Origin: Pilaira anomala
Taxonomy: Eukaryota > Mucoromycota > Mucoromycetes > Mucorales > Mucoraceae
DNA: 64,000 bases
NCBI GenBank assembly: GCA_025716855.1
Contig: JAIXMQ010000066.1
Location: 62,001 to 126,000, forward strand
Direction of reading: 5' to 3'
Below the pieces are notes generated by a model that had not been told where the DNA came from, searched no databases, and saw nothing but the letters and a program-made list of their open reading frames with translations. The position numbers and the translations under genes were made by a program. This document shows positions 12,899 through 24,100 of this stretch, one piece after another (position 1 is the stretch's first letter; the number at the start of each line of letters is the position of its first letter).

Positions 12899-14431
12899 AT
12901 GTTGCTGAATGCACAACAAGAGAAAATTATACCATATCATTCTTTTTTTGACCTTCAACGTGCAGCTATTGTACGAGATACACCTGCTGTTCGGTTAAGG
13001 AAGGCAGCAAAAGGTAAATAAGGCACGATAACCACAGTCTTTGAATTAACTTGAAAAGAAAATAGAGGGCAATATTGCAGCTGTGAAACGATTATTAAAA
13101 AAGGTGTCGAATATACAAAATCCAGATCCAGAAACAGGATGGTACAATTGACGATGAAAAAAAAAAAAAAAAGGGATTCACGAATATTAACAGTTATTCT
13201 AGTACGACTTTAATGTATGCAACTCAATATGGACATGTTGACCTTGTAGAATTGTTACTTGATTTGGGTCATGAAGAAGAAGTTATATCTGTTGTAAGAA
13301 AAATAAAAATGATATGTGCCCTTTTTTTTTTTTTTTTTTTTTTTCTAAAAAAAAAATATACTAATAGGATAATGAAGGTATTACGGTACTGATGATTGCA
13401 GCCATGTTTAACCACGAAGAGGTAAACCATATATCAGTATAACTGGATAACTTGGTACTTATTATGTAGACATTCTTTTTGTATGTAAGTAAATATCCAG
13501 AATGTATTCATGCTATCAGTAAAAATGGTTGGACAGCGCTGCTGTATGCAGCCCAAAATGGAAATGCCAACTTGGTCAGTGTAAGTTAAAAATGGAGTGA
13601 AATTGAATCTGTTTAGGAGTGGAAATTAAATAAAAAAAAGGACATCCTTTTTTTTTTTTTTTTTTTTTATAGTATTTATTATCTATTTCAGCTGATTTTG
13701 ATCATATAGACAATGAAGGGAATTCTGCTTTGCATTATGCTTCTGCTTGGGGACATATTACGGTAATGGACCTGTTAGTTGTAAGTTTTTTTTTTTTTCT
13801 TCTTCTTCTTCGTCTTAAGAATAAGGAGTAAACTTGTGTATATCGAAAAAAAAAAAAAAAAAAACTAACGCTTGAAAAAAAAAGTCTGAAGGGTGTAACG
13901 TAGATTTAGAAAATAAAAGCCATTCCACAGCCTACGATTATGCTTATAGTGTAGCTGTACAAGATCATTTAAAAGGTACAAGAGGAGAGGGGAAAAGAGA
14001 GAGAGAGAAAAAAAAAAGGATTTCTTTATTAATTAAATATGTGTGTACTAAAAAAGTATATATTAGAAATCTCACAAATACCATTTAATGATGATTCTAC
14101 TCTATCCATATCTTCATCCCAAAGACAGCAAAGCTTAATTAATGCTCCTTACTCATCCTCTTATTCAAGTGGTATTCATCTCGGCCTAAGTTCACTCAGT
14201 ATTTCACGCGGGCAATCGTTTACAGGGCACGAATCACCTGTACCTCGTGCTTCTACTTCATCCTCTTCTTTAGTGATACCCTCTGGATCGGGAGCAGTCA
14301 ATTTCACTTGCTCTAGTCCAAGAGGTTCTCATTATCCGCCAAATGGTAGTCCTTCTTCTTTTTCTGAATTGGAGAGAAGAAGAGCAAGTAGTTTTGGTGA
14401 TGCTAAACCAAAAGGTTATAGGCCGATATAA
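12899..14431 (+). CDS. Ankyrin-repeat protein, Avo2-like (putative TORC2 subunit)
   Basis: Eight short exons rebuild a 339-residue protein: 12899-13013, 13066-13141, 13194-13293, 13368-13421, 13470-13580, 13673-13780, 13885-13975, 14067-14431. All joins keep frame; several introns contain CTAAC/CTAAT branch sites. Residues about 30-215 form five or six ankyrin repeats: an RLRKAAKEGNIAAVKRLL opening helix pair, then TLMYATQYGHVDLVELLL, TVLMIAAMFNHEE, TALLYAAQNGNANLV and SALHYASAWGHITVMDLLV. The C-terminal 120 residues are Ser-rich and disordered. This architecture, and the RLR...GN..VKRLL start, match yeast Avo2, a non-essential ankyrin subunit of TOR complex 2. Similarity is to the family in general; another ankyrin protein with the same layout is possible. 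The acceptor at 13193 (AACAG) was chosen because the alternative at 13173 breaks the frame. Confidence 0.75.
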
Positions 14432-14493
14432 AAAAAGTCATTAAAAAGAAAACAATTTGGTAGATAAGGCATTTCTAAAAAGGGGGGGGGGGG

Positions 14494-14594
14494 TATCTTG
14501 GCAAATGCATTACAATATCTTCGAAAGCTGCTTCTAGAAAAGCATGATATTCTTAGCACATATATGTATAATATAAATATATGTATGTAATAGA
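14494..14594. repeat. Left arm of inverted duplication
   Basis: About 98 bp (TATCTTGGCAAATGCATTAC at the outer end) match the reverse complement of 15090-15188 with only three differences. The right arm carries coding sequence of the decayed gene at 15.1 kb, so this arm is an inverted partial copy of it. Confidence 0.85.
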
Positions 14595-14793
14595 AAAAAT
14601 GGTTCTTACCAACAAATTTGTTCTTGAGGATATAAAGGGGGCGAGTTGCAACTTTTTGTCCCGCTTCATTCATTTGAAGCAGATTCCATTAACTTTAATT
14701 GTTATGGCTGCACGATTTAGTGAATCCATTGATTTTATCATCAAGAACATTAGCAATTTTAAAGATATCGCTGAAAATTTTACTAAAAGATAG
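14581..14793 (+). pseudogene. Short coding-like remnant between inverted-repeat arms
   Basis: An open stretch of 70 codons with normal residue texture (for example AARFSESIDFIIKNISNFKD) starts inside the left inverted-repeat arm and ends before the minisatellite. It lacks a recognisable domain and has no clear promoter or splice partner. It is probably the upstream part of the same decayed mobile-type gene whose remnant lies at 15137-15585, separated from it by later rearrangement. Function unknown. Confidence 0.3.
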
Positions 14794-14992
14794 GCTTTTA
14801 GGCACATATAGATCACTACATATTGTCTACGTTAAATAGTAGATATTTTGTGTGGAAGTATTTGAATGCTGCTGATCATTGTTTTGATGACGTTGTGTGA
14901 GTTCACACAAAAATTCATAAATGTAAATGTATTATGCAGAGAGATATAATACGCATAGATTCTATGAGAGAAATATTTGTGTGAAAGAGAAG

Positions 14993-15088
14993 TCTTGGGA
15001 GAAATCTTGGGAGAAATCTTGGGAGAAATCTTGGGAGAAATCTTGGGAGAAATCTTGGGAGAAATCTTGGGAGAAATCTCGAGAGAAA
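14993..15088 (+). repeat. 12-bp minisatellite, about 8 units
   Basis: The unit TCTTGGGAGAAA is repeated head to tail seven times exactly, followed by a variant unit TCTCGAGAGAAA. Its length is a multiple of three, so any reading frame through it stays open (SWEK or LGEI repeats). It abuts the right inverted-repeat arm. Confidence 0.95.
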
Positions 15089-15089
15089 T

Positions 15090-15188
15090 CTATTACATAC
15101 ATATATTTATATTATACATATATGTGCTAAAAATATCATGCTTTCTAGAAGCAGCTTTCGAAGATATTGTAATGCATTTACCAAGATA
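15090..15188. repeat. Right arm of inverted duplication
   Basis: Reverse complement of 14494-14594 with three differences. It includes codons for EAAFEDIVMHLPRYQ of the decayed plus-strand gene, which makes this the parental arm. Confidence 0.85.
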
Positions 15189-15585
15189 TCAAGACAATCT
15201 CAAGATGAAAGAAGCTCGTTACGAAGTAATTGGATATACTAGAAAATTGACCGGTGAAAAGGACGACATGAAACGAACATGTCTTTTGAACCTAACGGTC
15301 AAAAAACCGAAGACAAGATCGCTGGCAGATAGAGTGTTTGTCAGTCCAAATTCATCGGCAAGCAACCCGTTTAACAAAAGAGAGGAAAAGAAAAAAACTG
15401 ACGTCTCACATAATTGCAAATGGAGACACACTCAAGGTAAGGAAAGGATTTGTCATTTCTGTTGACGATATATTAAGATACATATCTGATAAAGAAAAGA
15501 GAATATTGCTTGTTTATTTGACTATGCGGGCCTAGCCACCAATTGTGAAGACATGAAAAGCTTTTTGAGGTAAAAGTAAACCACA
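15137..15585 (+). pseudogene. Decayed mobile-type gene (GYTRK family remnant)
   Basis: Plus-strand coding texture runs from AAFEDIVMHLPRYQDN through RYEVIGYTRKLTGEKDD, TRSLADRVFVSPNSSASNPF and KREEKKK. The frame then breaks near 15410, resumes as SVDDILRYISDKEKRILLVY, stops at TAG (15533), and continues in another frame as GLATNCEDMKSFLR before a 44-base poly(A). At least two frame breaks are needed to read it, so it is non-functional. From memory, similar GYTRKS-type proteins recur in mucoralean genomes as repetitive genes; the motif superficially resembles serine-recombinase GYxRVS starts, but no catalytic domain can be shown here. Function unassigned. Confidence 0.55.
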
Positions 15586-15588
15586 GGC

Positions 15589-15592
<4 letters not shown>

Positions 15593-15636
<44 letters not shown>
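15593..15636 (+). repeat. 44-base poly(A) tract
   Basis: An uninterrupted A run directly follows the last coding-like segment of the decayed gene. It could be a retroposed poly(A) tail or simple homopolymer expansion, which is common in this window. Confidence 0.8.
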
Positions 15637-15638
<2 letters not shown>

Positions 15639-15639
15639 A

Positions 15640-15765
15640 TTACTGACAAACTGCAAAAATAGCACCTACAGCATCGTCAAAGAAATTGCTACAGACCTCA
15701 TATTATCCCAGAACAAAGCCAGATTACATACCAGTGAAGAACTTTTGAATGTTGAAAGAATTTGA
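15640..15765 (+). pseudogene. Coding-like fragment downstream of poly(A)
   Basis: About 35 plus-strand codons read NSTYSIVKEIATDLILSQ and KARLHTSEELLNVERI before a stop. The residue mix is protein-like rather than homopolymer-driven. No start, no domain; probably a further piece of the transposon-like remnants in this interval. Confidence 0.3.
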
Positions 15766-15819
15766 ATGTCGAAAAAATTTTCTGCAATTTTATAAAACCA
15801 AAAAGGGAAGGTGGCTGTG

Positions 15820-16575
15820 GAGAAAAATCAAATAGCAGCATTAGGGAAGATTAGATTTTTCTCCTTCTTCAATAATATAATCCATGGCCTCTTCATCATC
15901 TTCTGTAGTTATTCCGCCTTGACCGTCTTCAATAAGAAATCTATGTACATTGCTCATTTAAATATATTTAAAACAAAAGAAACGCCTTTTAGAATGAACG
16001 AGTCTGCTATATGGTGCCATAGTGCCGATTTTTTGCTGTCATCACCTGATATTTGCCTATTAATACTGCCGGTTATTATTATGACTGATGTTGTTACTAT
16101 GACAGGTGTTGCTATGAACAATACAGGTGTTTCTTTGGGTTGTTGTTGCTACGATAGTAAGTTACTTTTTTTTATTAATGTTTCCAAACAGTTTCATCCA
16201 CTCATTTTAGAAATATTGCTATTTGTAGGTCTGCTGGATCTTGAAAGCAAAAGAACAGAACGGTTGTTAAGGTGAGTTTTGACGAAACTGGTGTTTATCT
16301 TTTTCTTCTCCGTCTTCGTTTACGAGCGGTTCGTGCAGTTTAATCTTGAGTGTAGTAGCACGTGAACCATACGGACATCGAAGGGAGAGTTCTTGATAGT
16401 CATCTTTAAGAAAAATATTATCATTGATTGCTGTGTTGCTGTAGTTATCCGTTGCTAGGAGACTTCAACTAGTGGACCTCCTGGTGGTTAGTCTTAGGAA
16501 ACTTTGAATTTGGAAACTTTTTCTTTCCGGGTTGTAAAGGCTAAAGCACTAGTAACTTTTTTTTGAATAATTATA
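15820..16575 (-). repeat. Decayed dispersed element, copy 1
   Basis: This interval shares extended nucleotide similarity with 54205-55235. Landmarks present in both are TTTACGAGCGGTTCGTGCAG, the TATCATT...TATCCGTTGC segment and GTAAAGGCTAAAGCACTAGT. Minus-strand translation gives the more protein-like texture: VTSALAFTTRKEKVSKFKVS at the right end, NDNIFLKDDYQELSL and IKLHEPLVNEDGEEKDK in the middle, and a 38-codon segment MSNVHRFLIEDGQGGITTED at 15957-15842. Several stops and frame changes interrupt it. It therefore looks like a dead gene of a repeat family, coding on the minus strand; the 154-codon plus-strand frame across it (15811-16275) is likely a shadow. Product unknown. Confidence 0.6.
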
Positions 16576-16579
16576 GTGA

Positions 16580-17385
16580 TAACAAAAAGTCTAGATCAAG
16601 CTTAATTTCATTTGACGTATAGTTGTATTTATACATATTTCTTCTGAAAAATAATTGCGTCCAATTGATTTTAAAAATCGAAACAGTTTTTTTCGAAAAA
16701 ATATCTAATTCATGTTGAGGAGACACTGCGCACTACTATAATAATTTTGCTTTTCAAGCCTATAGATCGGTTGTTTAATAGGCTCTTTTTTTAGACAAAC
16801 AGGAATAATGCTTATTTTTTATATTATTCCCAAATATAAGAATTTAGTTGTAGCCAAGAGAGTCCAAGAAAAAAAAAAAAGAAGAAACCTCCAAGCTATA
16901 TTTTGAGTGTCGTTTATTTTTTTAATTTTGACCCTTTTTTTGTGGCGATACTTATCTCAATCGATGACGAATTATTGTATCACATACCTACACAAGACAA
17001 TGAATAAGTGATAACTTAAACCTCTTTCAAGAATTATGTGACTCATGTGTGTATATTATATCACTATAGTAACCTGTAGTCAAGCTTAATTATTGTATAT
17101 ACAAGATGAGGGGTCGAAATATTTAACGAAATGCATGAAACAAAACTACATAATATATGCCGTTTCTCCTTCCGATTTACCACACTTATACTGTTATTAT
17201 CATTTTTTCACAGAAAAAAGAAAGTTTTTTTGTATGTACATGCATATTTTTAAAAAGAGGTTTCTCGTCATTTTAGAAAAGAAAATCAAGAAAGTCATCA
17301 TTATCATCATTGTGTATCGTTTTGAATCTTATTTTTGTATTTTTATCTGACAAAATAACGGGGTTTGTTTTGATGGGCGTTTAAT

Positions 17386-17424
<39 letters not shown>

Positions 17425-17455
17425 CTTCTCTCTTTTTTTTTATACATAAAAACAA
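16580..17455. other. Intergenic region upstream of the exchanger gene
   Basis: AT-rich sequence with no supportable gene; ends in a long poly(T)/CT tract (about 17390-17440) just before the exchanger ATG, which probably belongs to its promoter or 5' leader. Confidence 0.4.
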
Positions 17456-18389
17456 ATGGATCCTTCTGAAAGACCACCTTTATCAAAAGCAAGGTCAAAT
17501 TCATCTTCATCTTATCATCAAACAAATAGAAGGCCAAGTCGTACATTATCATCCAAATATGGATCGATTGTAGAAGAAAGAAGAAAAAGTAAAACAGACG
17601 AAAACGAAGAAGACGAAGACGACGAGAGTGACGAACTTGACCAGGATACTGGTGTCATTCTTGAGGAGGAAGAAGAAGAAGAAGTTGTACGTGAAGAAGG
17701 CTCACGTCGTTACCCTAATGACCGTACTTCAATGACAAGTATTGACTACGAAATAACTCTGAAAGATAGACAAGAAGTAATATTTATATATTTATATTGA
17801 TTTATATTGATTTTATTAACTTTAAAAAAAATAGGCCATGAATAAACAACATCCATTTGGTTTACCTATCTGGAAACCAGCACTTTATAAAAAGTCACGT
17901 TCAGTTGTTCGTAAAGCCAATAGTGCTTTACATTCATCACCTTCTTCTTCACCTGAACTATTTTTAAATCCAGGCAACCTACTTTGGTTAATTGTATTTG
18001 GCTGGTGGCTGACTTTAATCATCTTTATTGTATCACTTCCCTTCAGTTTGTTTCAATCTCCTTATGGCATGATCTTTAAAGAATTAAGTTTATATGTACT
18101 TTGGCCTTTTGGTCGTTATGTTGAAAGATTAGTCGAGATCACTCCTTCCGTTATGAATAGCTTAGAAAGAGAAAGATCAACTCCTTCTTCTGTATTAATT
18201 GATGATGATAATGAATTTGATATGGATGAAGAGGGTGGTTTATTGGATCATCATAAAAAGAAAAAGTATAACTGGTTTCGTTCTGTTTATGAAACTATTA
18301 AAAAAGGTCCTTCTGCTGTATTTTATTATATAGTATTTTATAGTGTGATTGGTAAAGTATTATTATTGTAGTAAAATGTTACAAATAAC

Positions 18390-18423
<34 letters not shown>

Positions 18424-20469
18424 ATCTAGCACCATTACTGCTATTAGTATCTAGTATATGTTGGATGTGCGTAGTTACGGTACCAATGGCAAAGTTAAAT
18501 TATATTTTGGTTCGTCATCTTCGTCGTCATCCACTCAGTCTTCGATTCAGGTCAAAACCATCACAATTAACAGGTGGATTAGGTCATCAACCTACAGTGA
18601 TTTTATTATGTACCTATCAAGCATTTGGATGGCAATATTACAAGTATACCTATGATGGCATTAACATTATGTTTATCAATCTTATACCGCTTGTCTTTTT
18701 CGTTATATTTGATGATTATGTCTTGAGAAAGTACTTTCCAGATTCCTTCTTGACTTCACCTACAATGGTATTCAGCTTATCATTAGCTTCCGTTATTCCG
18801 TTATCTTACTTTATTGGTATGGGTGTCAGTTCCGTATCCGCTCAAAGTAGTATGGGTTTAGGTGCTGTCATCAATGCTACTTTTGGTAGTATTATTGAAA
18901 TTATTTTATATTCCGTATCTTTGATTGCTGGTAAAAGTAGATTGGTCGAAGGTTCTTTGATTGGTAGTATCTTGGCTGGTGTCTTGTTAATGCCTGGTTT
19001 TTCCATGGTGAGTGGGGCTGTGAAGCGTAAAGAACAACGATTCAATGCCAAGAGTGCTGGTAAGATATATATATATATATATATATATATTAAATGGTTT
19101 TTAAAAAAAAAACATTTATCCATTCATTTTTTTTTATATGTAGGTGTCACTAGTACTATGTTGATTATGGCTATTATTGGTGCTTTATCGCCTACCTTGT
19201 TTTATCAATTCTTTGGTTCCGTAAGTGTATATAGAAGAACTATTGGCAAAAAAAAAAAAAAAAATTAAAATCTTTACAGTTTGAGTTGCGTTGTACAGGA
19301 TGTCCTGAAGTGGCTGATCCTGTTGGCTCTATTTCGTGCTCACATTGTTATTACGATCAAATGAACTTATTCGATGATCCAGTATATCAAAATAGCGTTA
19401 AACCATACATGTGGATTTGTGCAGCTATTTTACCTTCCGCTTATATTATTGGATTATTATTTAGTTTACATACACATGCTGATATGGTTTGGAAAAGCTC
19501 TACCTCACTTGGAAAACCAGCTACTTCACCTCATCCCAGAGTATTCCCTATTACCATTATTCACCCCAGTCAAACTGAAGCTCACGAACAAACACCATTA
19601 AATGCACCTGATGCACGCATTGTTCAAGGTATTTTATTTGTTTAAATCATCATTCGTTTCTTGTTTTTTTAATATAAATATAGCAGTAGTCAACAATCCT
19701 CGTACATTAAATGAAAATCATACGCCTATTGCTTTTGTACATGCAAAAGAACCAGAGGAAGAGGAAGAAGAAGAAGCGGCAGCAGGTCACGATTCACCTA
19801 ATTGGGGTAAAGGAAAGAGTTATACTGTATTATTTGGTTGTACTTTACTCTATGCGATTATTGCAGAGATCTTGGTAGATACAGTTGATTTAGTAATGGA
19901 AGGTGTTAATATCGATGACAAGTTTTTGGGTTTGACCTTATTCGCTTTAGTACCTAATATTACTGAATTCATGAATGCTATTTCTTTTGCGTTAAATGGA
20001 AACATTGTCTTGAGGTATGTTTATACAACTCCTTAATATATTTATCTCAACTAACCTGTATATCATTTCTAGTATGGAAATTGGTTCAGCTTATGCTTTA
20101 CAGGTATGTTTATTGCAAATCCCTGCCATGGTAGCATTTTCCTTGTGGTATAATTGGGGTAAAGAAGAAATTCAAAAATTTACATTCAAGTAAGTATTTT
20201 TTGTAAAAGAAAAAAAGCTTTTATATATGTCTCCATGGAAACTAACACAATTGATCTATAGTCTTATGTTTCCACGTTGGGATATTATTTCGGTTATATT
20301 CTCGGTGTTTTTATTGACTTATACCTATCAAGAAGGAAAGTCAAATTACTTTAAGGGAGCTATTCTTATTCTCAGTTATATTGTACTTGTAGCAGGTTTC
20401 TATTATATTCCTTCTTCTGCTGCTGATAATATTGTAAGCCATGCTGCTTCAATTACTAATATTTTATAA
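17456..20469 (+). CDS. Vnx1-like vacuolar cation/H+ exchanger (CAX family)
   Basis: Eight exons (17456-17776, 17835-18351, 18430-19059, 19144-19220, 19280-19628, 19684-20014, 20073-20189, 20262-20469) give 849 residues. Residues 1-107 are an acidic, Ser-rich cytosolic tail. Then come hydrophobic segments including LLWLIVFGWWLTLIIFIVSLPFSLF, a first exchanger half with the family helix GLGAVINATFGSIIEIILY, a hydrophilic loop, and a second half with FALVPNITEFMNAISFALNGN. These two motifs, N-A-T-F-G-x-I-I-E and P-N-I-T-E-F, are the alpha repeats that carry the acidic residues which bind and move cations. The long form and extra N-terminal membrane segments match yeast Vnx1, a vacuolar Na+/H+ and K+/H+ exchanger, rather than the short Ca2+ exchanger Vcx1. 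The loop after exon 4 contains a CTGC...CSHC four-cysteine motif. Introns 2 and 3 hold (TA)n runs. Cation preference cannot be read from sequence. Confidence 0.9.
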
Positions 20470-21140
20470 ATAAAATAAAAAGAAAGAAGCCGTGTGTCTA
20501 TATATATATATTTATTCATGTACATTAGACACTGTTCTTTTTAACTTAATTTCCCCTGCATATAATTCAAGAAAAGAGAAACTCCTATCATAGTTGACTG
20601 TGGTAGACAACCAACAAAACAACAATATCGTTTTACATACTCCCTTTTACATAGTTGTCTTTTTATTGGTAATCCCTTTTTTTTTTCTAGATACAACATC
20701 TATATTTATGACTTTTACCACTTGCTTTTTCTCGCTTTTCTAACCCACACACACACACTCTCTCTCTTTCTTTTCTTTCACTCTTCCTGTTACCCCGCCT
20801 TTTTTTTTCTTTACATTTTCCCTCTTCTTTTTTTTTTAAACCTTAAAAAATAAAAAAAAAGAAGCGAGTAAAATAAAATATCATAAGAAAAAAAAAAATA
20901 AAAAAAAAAAGAAAGAAAAAAACAAAAGAAAACGTTTAGAAAGAAAGAAATTGAAATCTTACTTTTTGTACATATTTTTTTTTTTTTATGTCGTCGAATT
21001 TTAATCAAGACTGTATAAAATAGATTAACTCCATAAAAAAAAGAGCATACAACAGCATAATAACAACAACAAAAAACTCGACCTTTCTTTTCTCTTTCAT
21101 ACTTTTTCTTCAACCCTTTTTTTTTCTTTAAAAAGAGAGA
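20470..21140. other. Intergenic region / chitin synthase promoter
   Basis: Contains the 3' flank of the exchanger and a strongly CT-rich stretch (about 20740-20840 and 21080-21135) ahead of the chitin synthase ATG, typical of a fungal initiator region. No gene seen. Confidence 0.45.
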
Positions 21141-24100
21141 ATGAAGACAACAGTTTCTAATTTAATACAACTACCAGAACTTCAACATGATGATAAAACC
21201 AGTCAAGAATCGATTATTCGATTATTGCAGTCTAGATTTAAGGCAGATCAACCTTATACACAACTTGGTCATCATCAATTAATAGTAGTAAATCCGTATA
21301 AACCTTTAGAATTATTAAATGATGCAACTTTACAAGCGTATGGACAACATGGTTATAAAGATATCTCTCCAGATGGATTTGCAGCCAATTCACCAGAACC
21401 ACACGTTTATGATATGGCAACTCGAGTTTATTTATTAATGAGAAGAAGAGCAGAAAATCAAGCAATAATATTAAGGTAGATATAAGTCGATTTTATTTAT
21501 ATTATATTACATACATATTAATATATATATTTTTTTTTTGTGATTCTAGTGGTATGACGGGCTCAGGAAAATCAACAACACATCGACATTTAATTAAAGA
21601 ATTACTCTATTTATCAACACATACACGAAAAGAAGAAAGGATTCAAAAGCAAATAATAGGAGTGAATACTATATTTGAATCTTTTGGTAGTGCATTCTGC
21701 CCACAAAACGAAGATGCTTCCTGTCTAGGCCAATTCCAAACACTTCAGTTTAACGATAGAGGGAGAATCATTGGTTGTTCCACCTTTACTTTCTTACTTG
21801 ATAAATATCGAATTTCTTCTAGACATATTCATCAATATAACATCTTTTATCAGTTATTAGCTGGAACCACTCCAGGTGAAAAACAAGCACTTCATATCAC
21901 TCATTCTAATTTTAATTATCTTAAAATGGTCAATCAACGTAATCATCAACGCGATTTAATTGGTTTCAATGAATTCAAAGCTAGTTTAAAAGTCTGCGGA
22001 TTTAAAACTAAAACTGTAGCTCAAATGTGTCAACTTTTATCTGCCATTCTTCATTTAGGTAACGTACAATTTGTAGATGGTAATAAACATCATTTTGGTG
22101 GTGGTGGTAACAATGGTAATGGTAGTGGCGCAAATAACAATGATCATTCAAGTCCAGCCACGGGTGTCACAACATCTTCATCACAAGAATCATGTCGTAT
22201 TAAAAACAAGGAAATCTTGACATTGGTTGCAGCAGCATTAGGTGTGGCAACTTCCAAGCTTGAGACAACACTAACACATAAATCTAAACTGATTGGTAAC
22301 GAATTTTGTACAGCCTTTTTGACAACCGATACAGCATCACAACAAAGAGATGCATTAGCGCAAACATTATATGCAGCACTTGTTTTGTGGATCATGAACG
22401 CCTTGAATCAAAAATTATCTGCAAGCGATACGGATGCAGCTATAAAATCCATTAGTATTTTAGATACAACTGGTTTTCAACTGACGAAAAATCGTTCAGC
22501 AGGATCATTTCATGATCTGTGTGTAAATTATACTGGAGAACATTTACAACAATACATCTTTCATCGTACACTGAATTCAGACTCTCCTCGAAATCACGAA
22601 CGTCGTCAAGATGGAGTTTGGCCAAATATACCTAGCTCGCCAGGTATTCCAGCTCCACTTTCTTTATTATTCTATCATGGTACAAACCAAAATTTGTTTG
22701 CACTAGTACCATTTATGAACCGTGAATCCAAACGATTTGCAAGTTATGCATTAGATGCTACAGACAGTAATTTATTATCCGTTTTATTTCAGAAAAAGAA
22801 ATCCACAAGTAATAATCCTAATCACGACTACCGCGCCCTCATCAACCCCTCCACTCCTTCTCACAGTTTTGCTATTCGACATTACGATCAAACAAATATC
22901 GATTACTCTGTAGACGGCTTTCTGGAATCCAATCTAGATTCAATTTCACCTGATTTTATTCATCTATTCAAATATAATTGTACAAATGTATTTGTTCATA
23001 ATTTATTTGATACCTCCTCTCAATCTTTAGCTGGGTGGGTTACTGAAATTCATCCTCGTGATGAAAGAACCGTCATTAAGGCTCAGTTACCTGCATGGCC
23101 TATCAACACGAAAGCATTACCTACACCCGAAGAAGAAAAAGTCGAACTTGAAGAAACTGCAACTGAAGAAGACTTGGTTGTAAAAAAGAAACAAGTCCTT
23201 GTGACACCTATTCAGACCGTATTAGATCAAGTTGTATCGGGTGTTGATACCCTAAAGGAGCTATTGAATGGTATGCACATTTCTCAAATTATTCATCTTT
23301 GTCCCAACGATCAGCAAAAACCTGATTTATTTGATGTTGCTCATATCACCCAACAGTTGCAAGTATTAAAAATAAATGAAATGGCAAAATATGCTGTTCA
23401 TTTTGATGTCTTGTATCCGTACAGTCAACATGATTTCTTGGTACGTTATCGACCTTTAATGGATGTCTATCTTCCTTCCTCTGATCAAGATAGTGAGGAA
23501 GAAGAAACAAAAAGTCGTATCTTGGAATGGATTCAAGTCATGCAATGGTCTGAAAAACAAGTTCATTTTGGTAAGCGTGACGTTTGGATTGCTTTTGATA
23601 CCTGGAGAACTTTGGAAAATCAAGTAAGAACAATGGAAAAAGAAGCAAGGCTAAGAGAAAAAGAAAGGTTGGCTGCAATTGAAGCTGAAAAGGAAGCTAT
23701 ACGGCAAGCTGCCATTGCTGCTGCGATTGAGGCAGAGGAATATGAAGCCGCTCAAAAGGCTGAAGCAGAAGCTGAGGCGGCTGCACAGGCTGCGGAAATT
23801 GCTGCAATTGCTGCAGATCGTTGGTCCAGTGACAAAAATCCATTTGATGATGACTGTCGATCGGATATCTCGAATGATGATGATCGTACAGAGATTGAAA
23901 CTCATTTTGATGTTTCTGGTAAAAAAAGTGAATGGGGTGATGACGATGACAGCAAAGGCCTAGCAGAAGGGTAAGTCATATCTAGATATATACATATATT
24001 ACTTTGTATTGACGCTTGGGATATTCACACATAGGTATGGACCTAATTTGGATATGAGTAAAATGATGGAAGATTATAGTGTACATCCTGAAGAACAAGT

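Noticed and set aside
12729..12914. Minus-strand frame rich in Lys
   Set aside because: Antisense to the poly(T) tract before the ankyrin gene.
13142..13193. Alternative acceptor at 13173 in the ankyrin gene
   Set aside because: It shifts the frame into an early stop; the CAG at 13191-13193 preserves the ankyrin consensus.
15811..16275. 154-codon plus-strand frame
   Set aside because: Antisense to the minus-strand remnant whose peptides are conserved in copy 2; the plus-strand product is not conserved.
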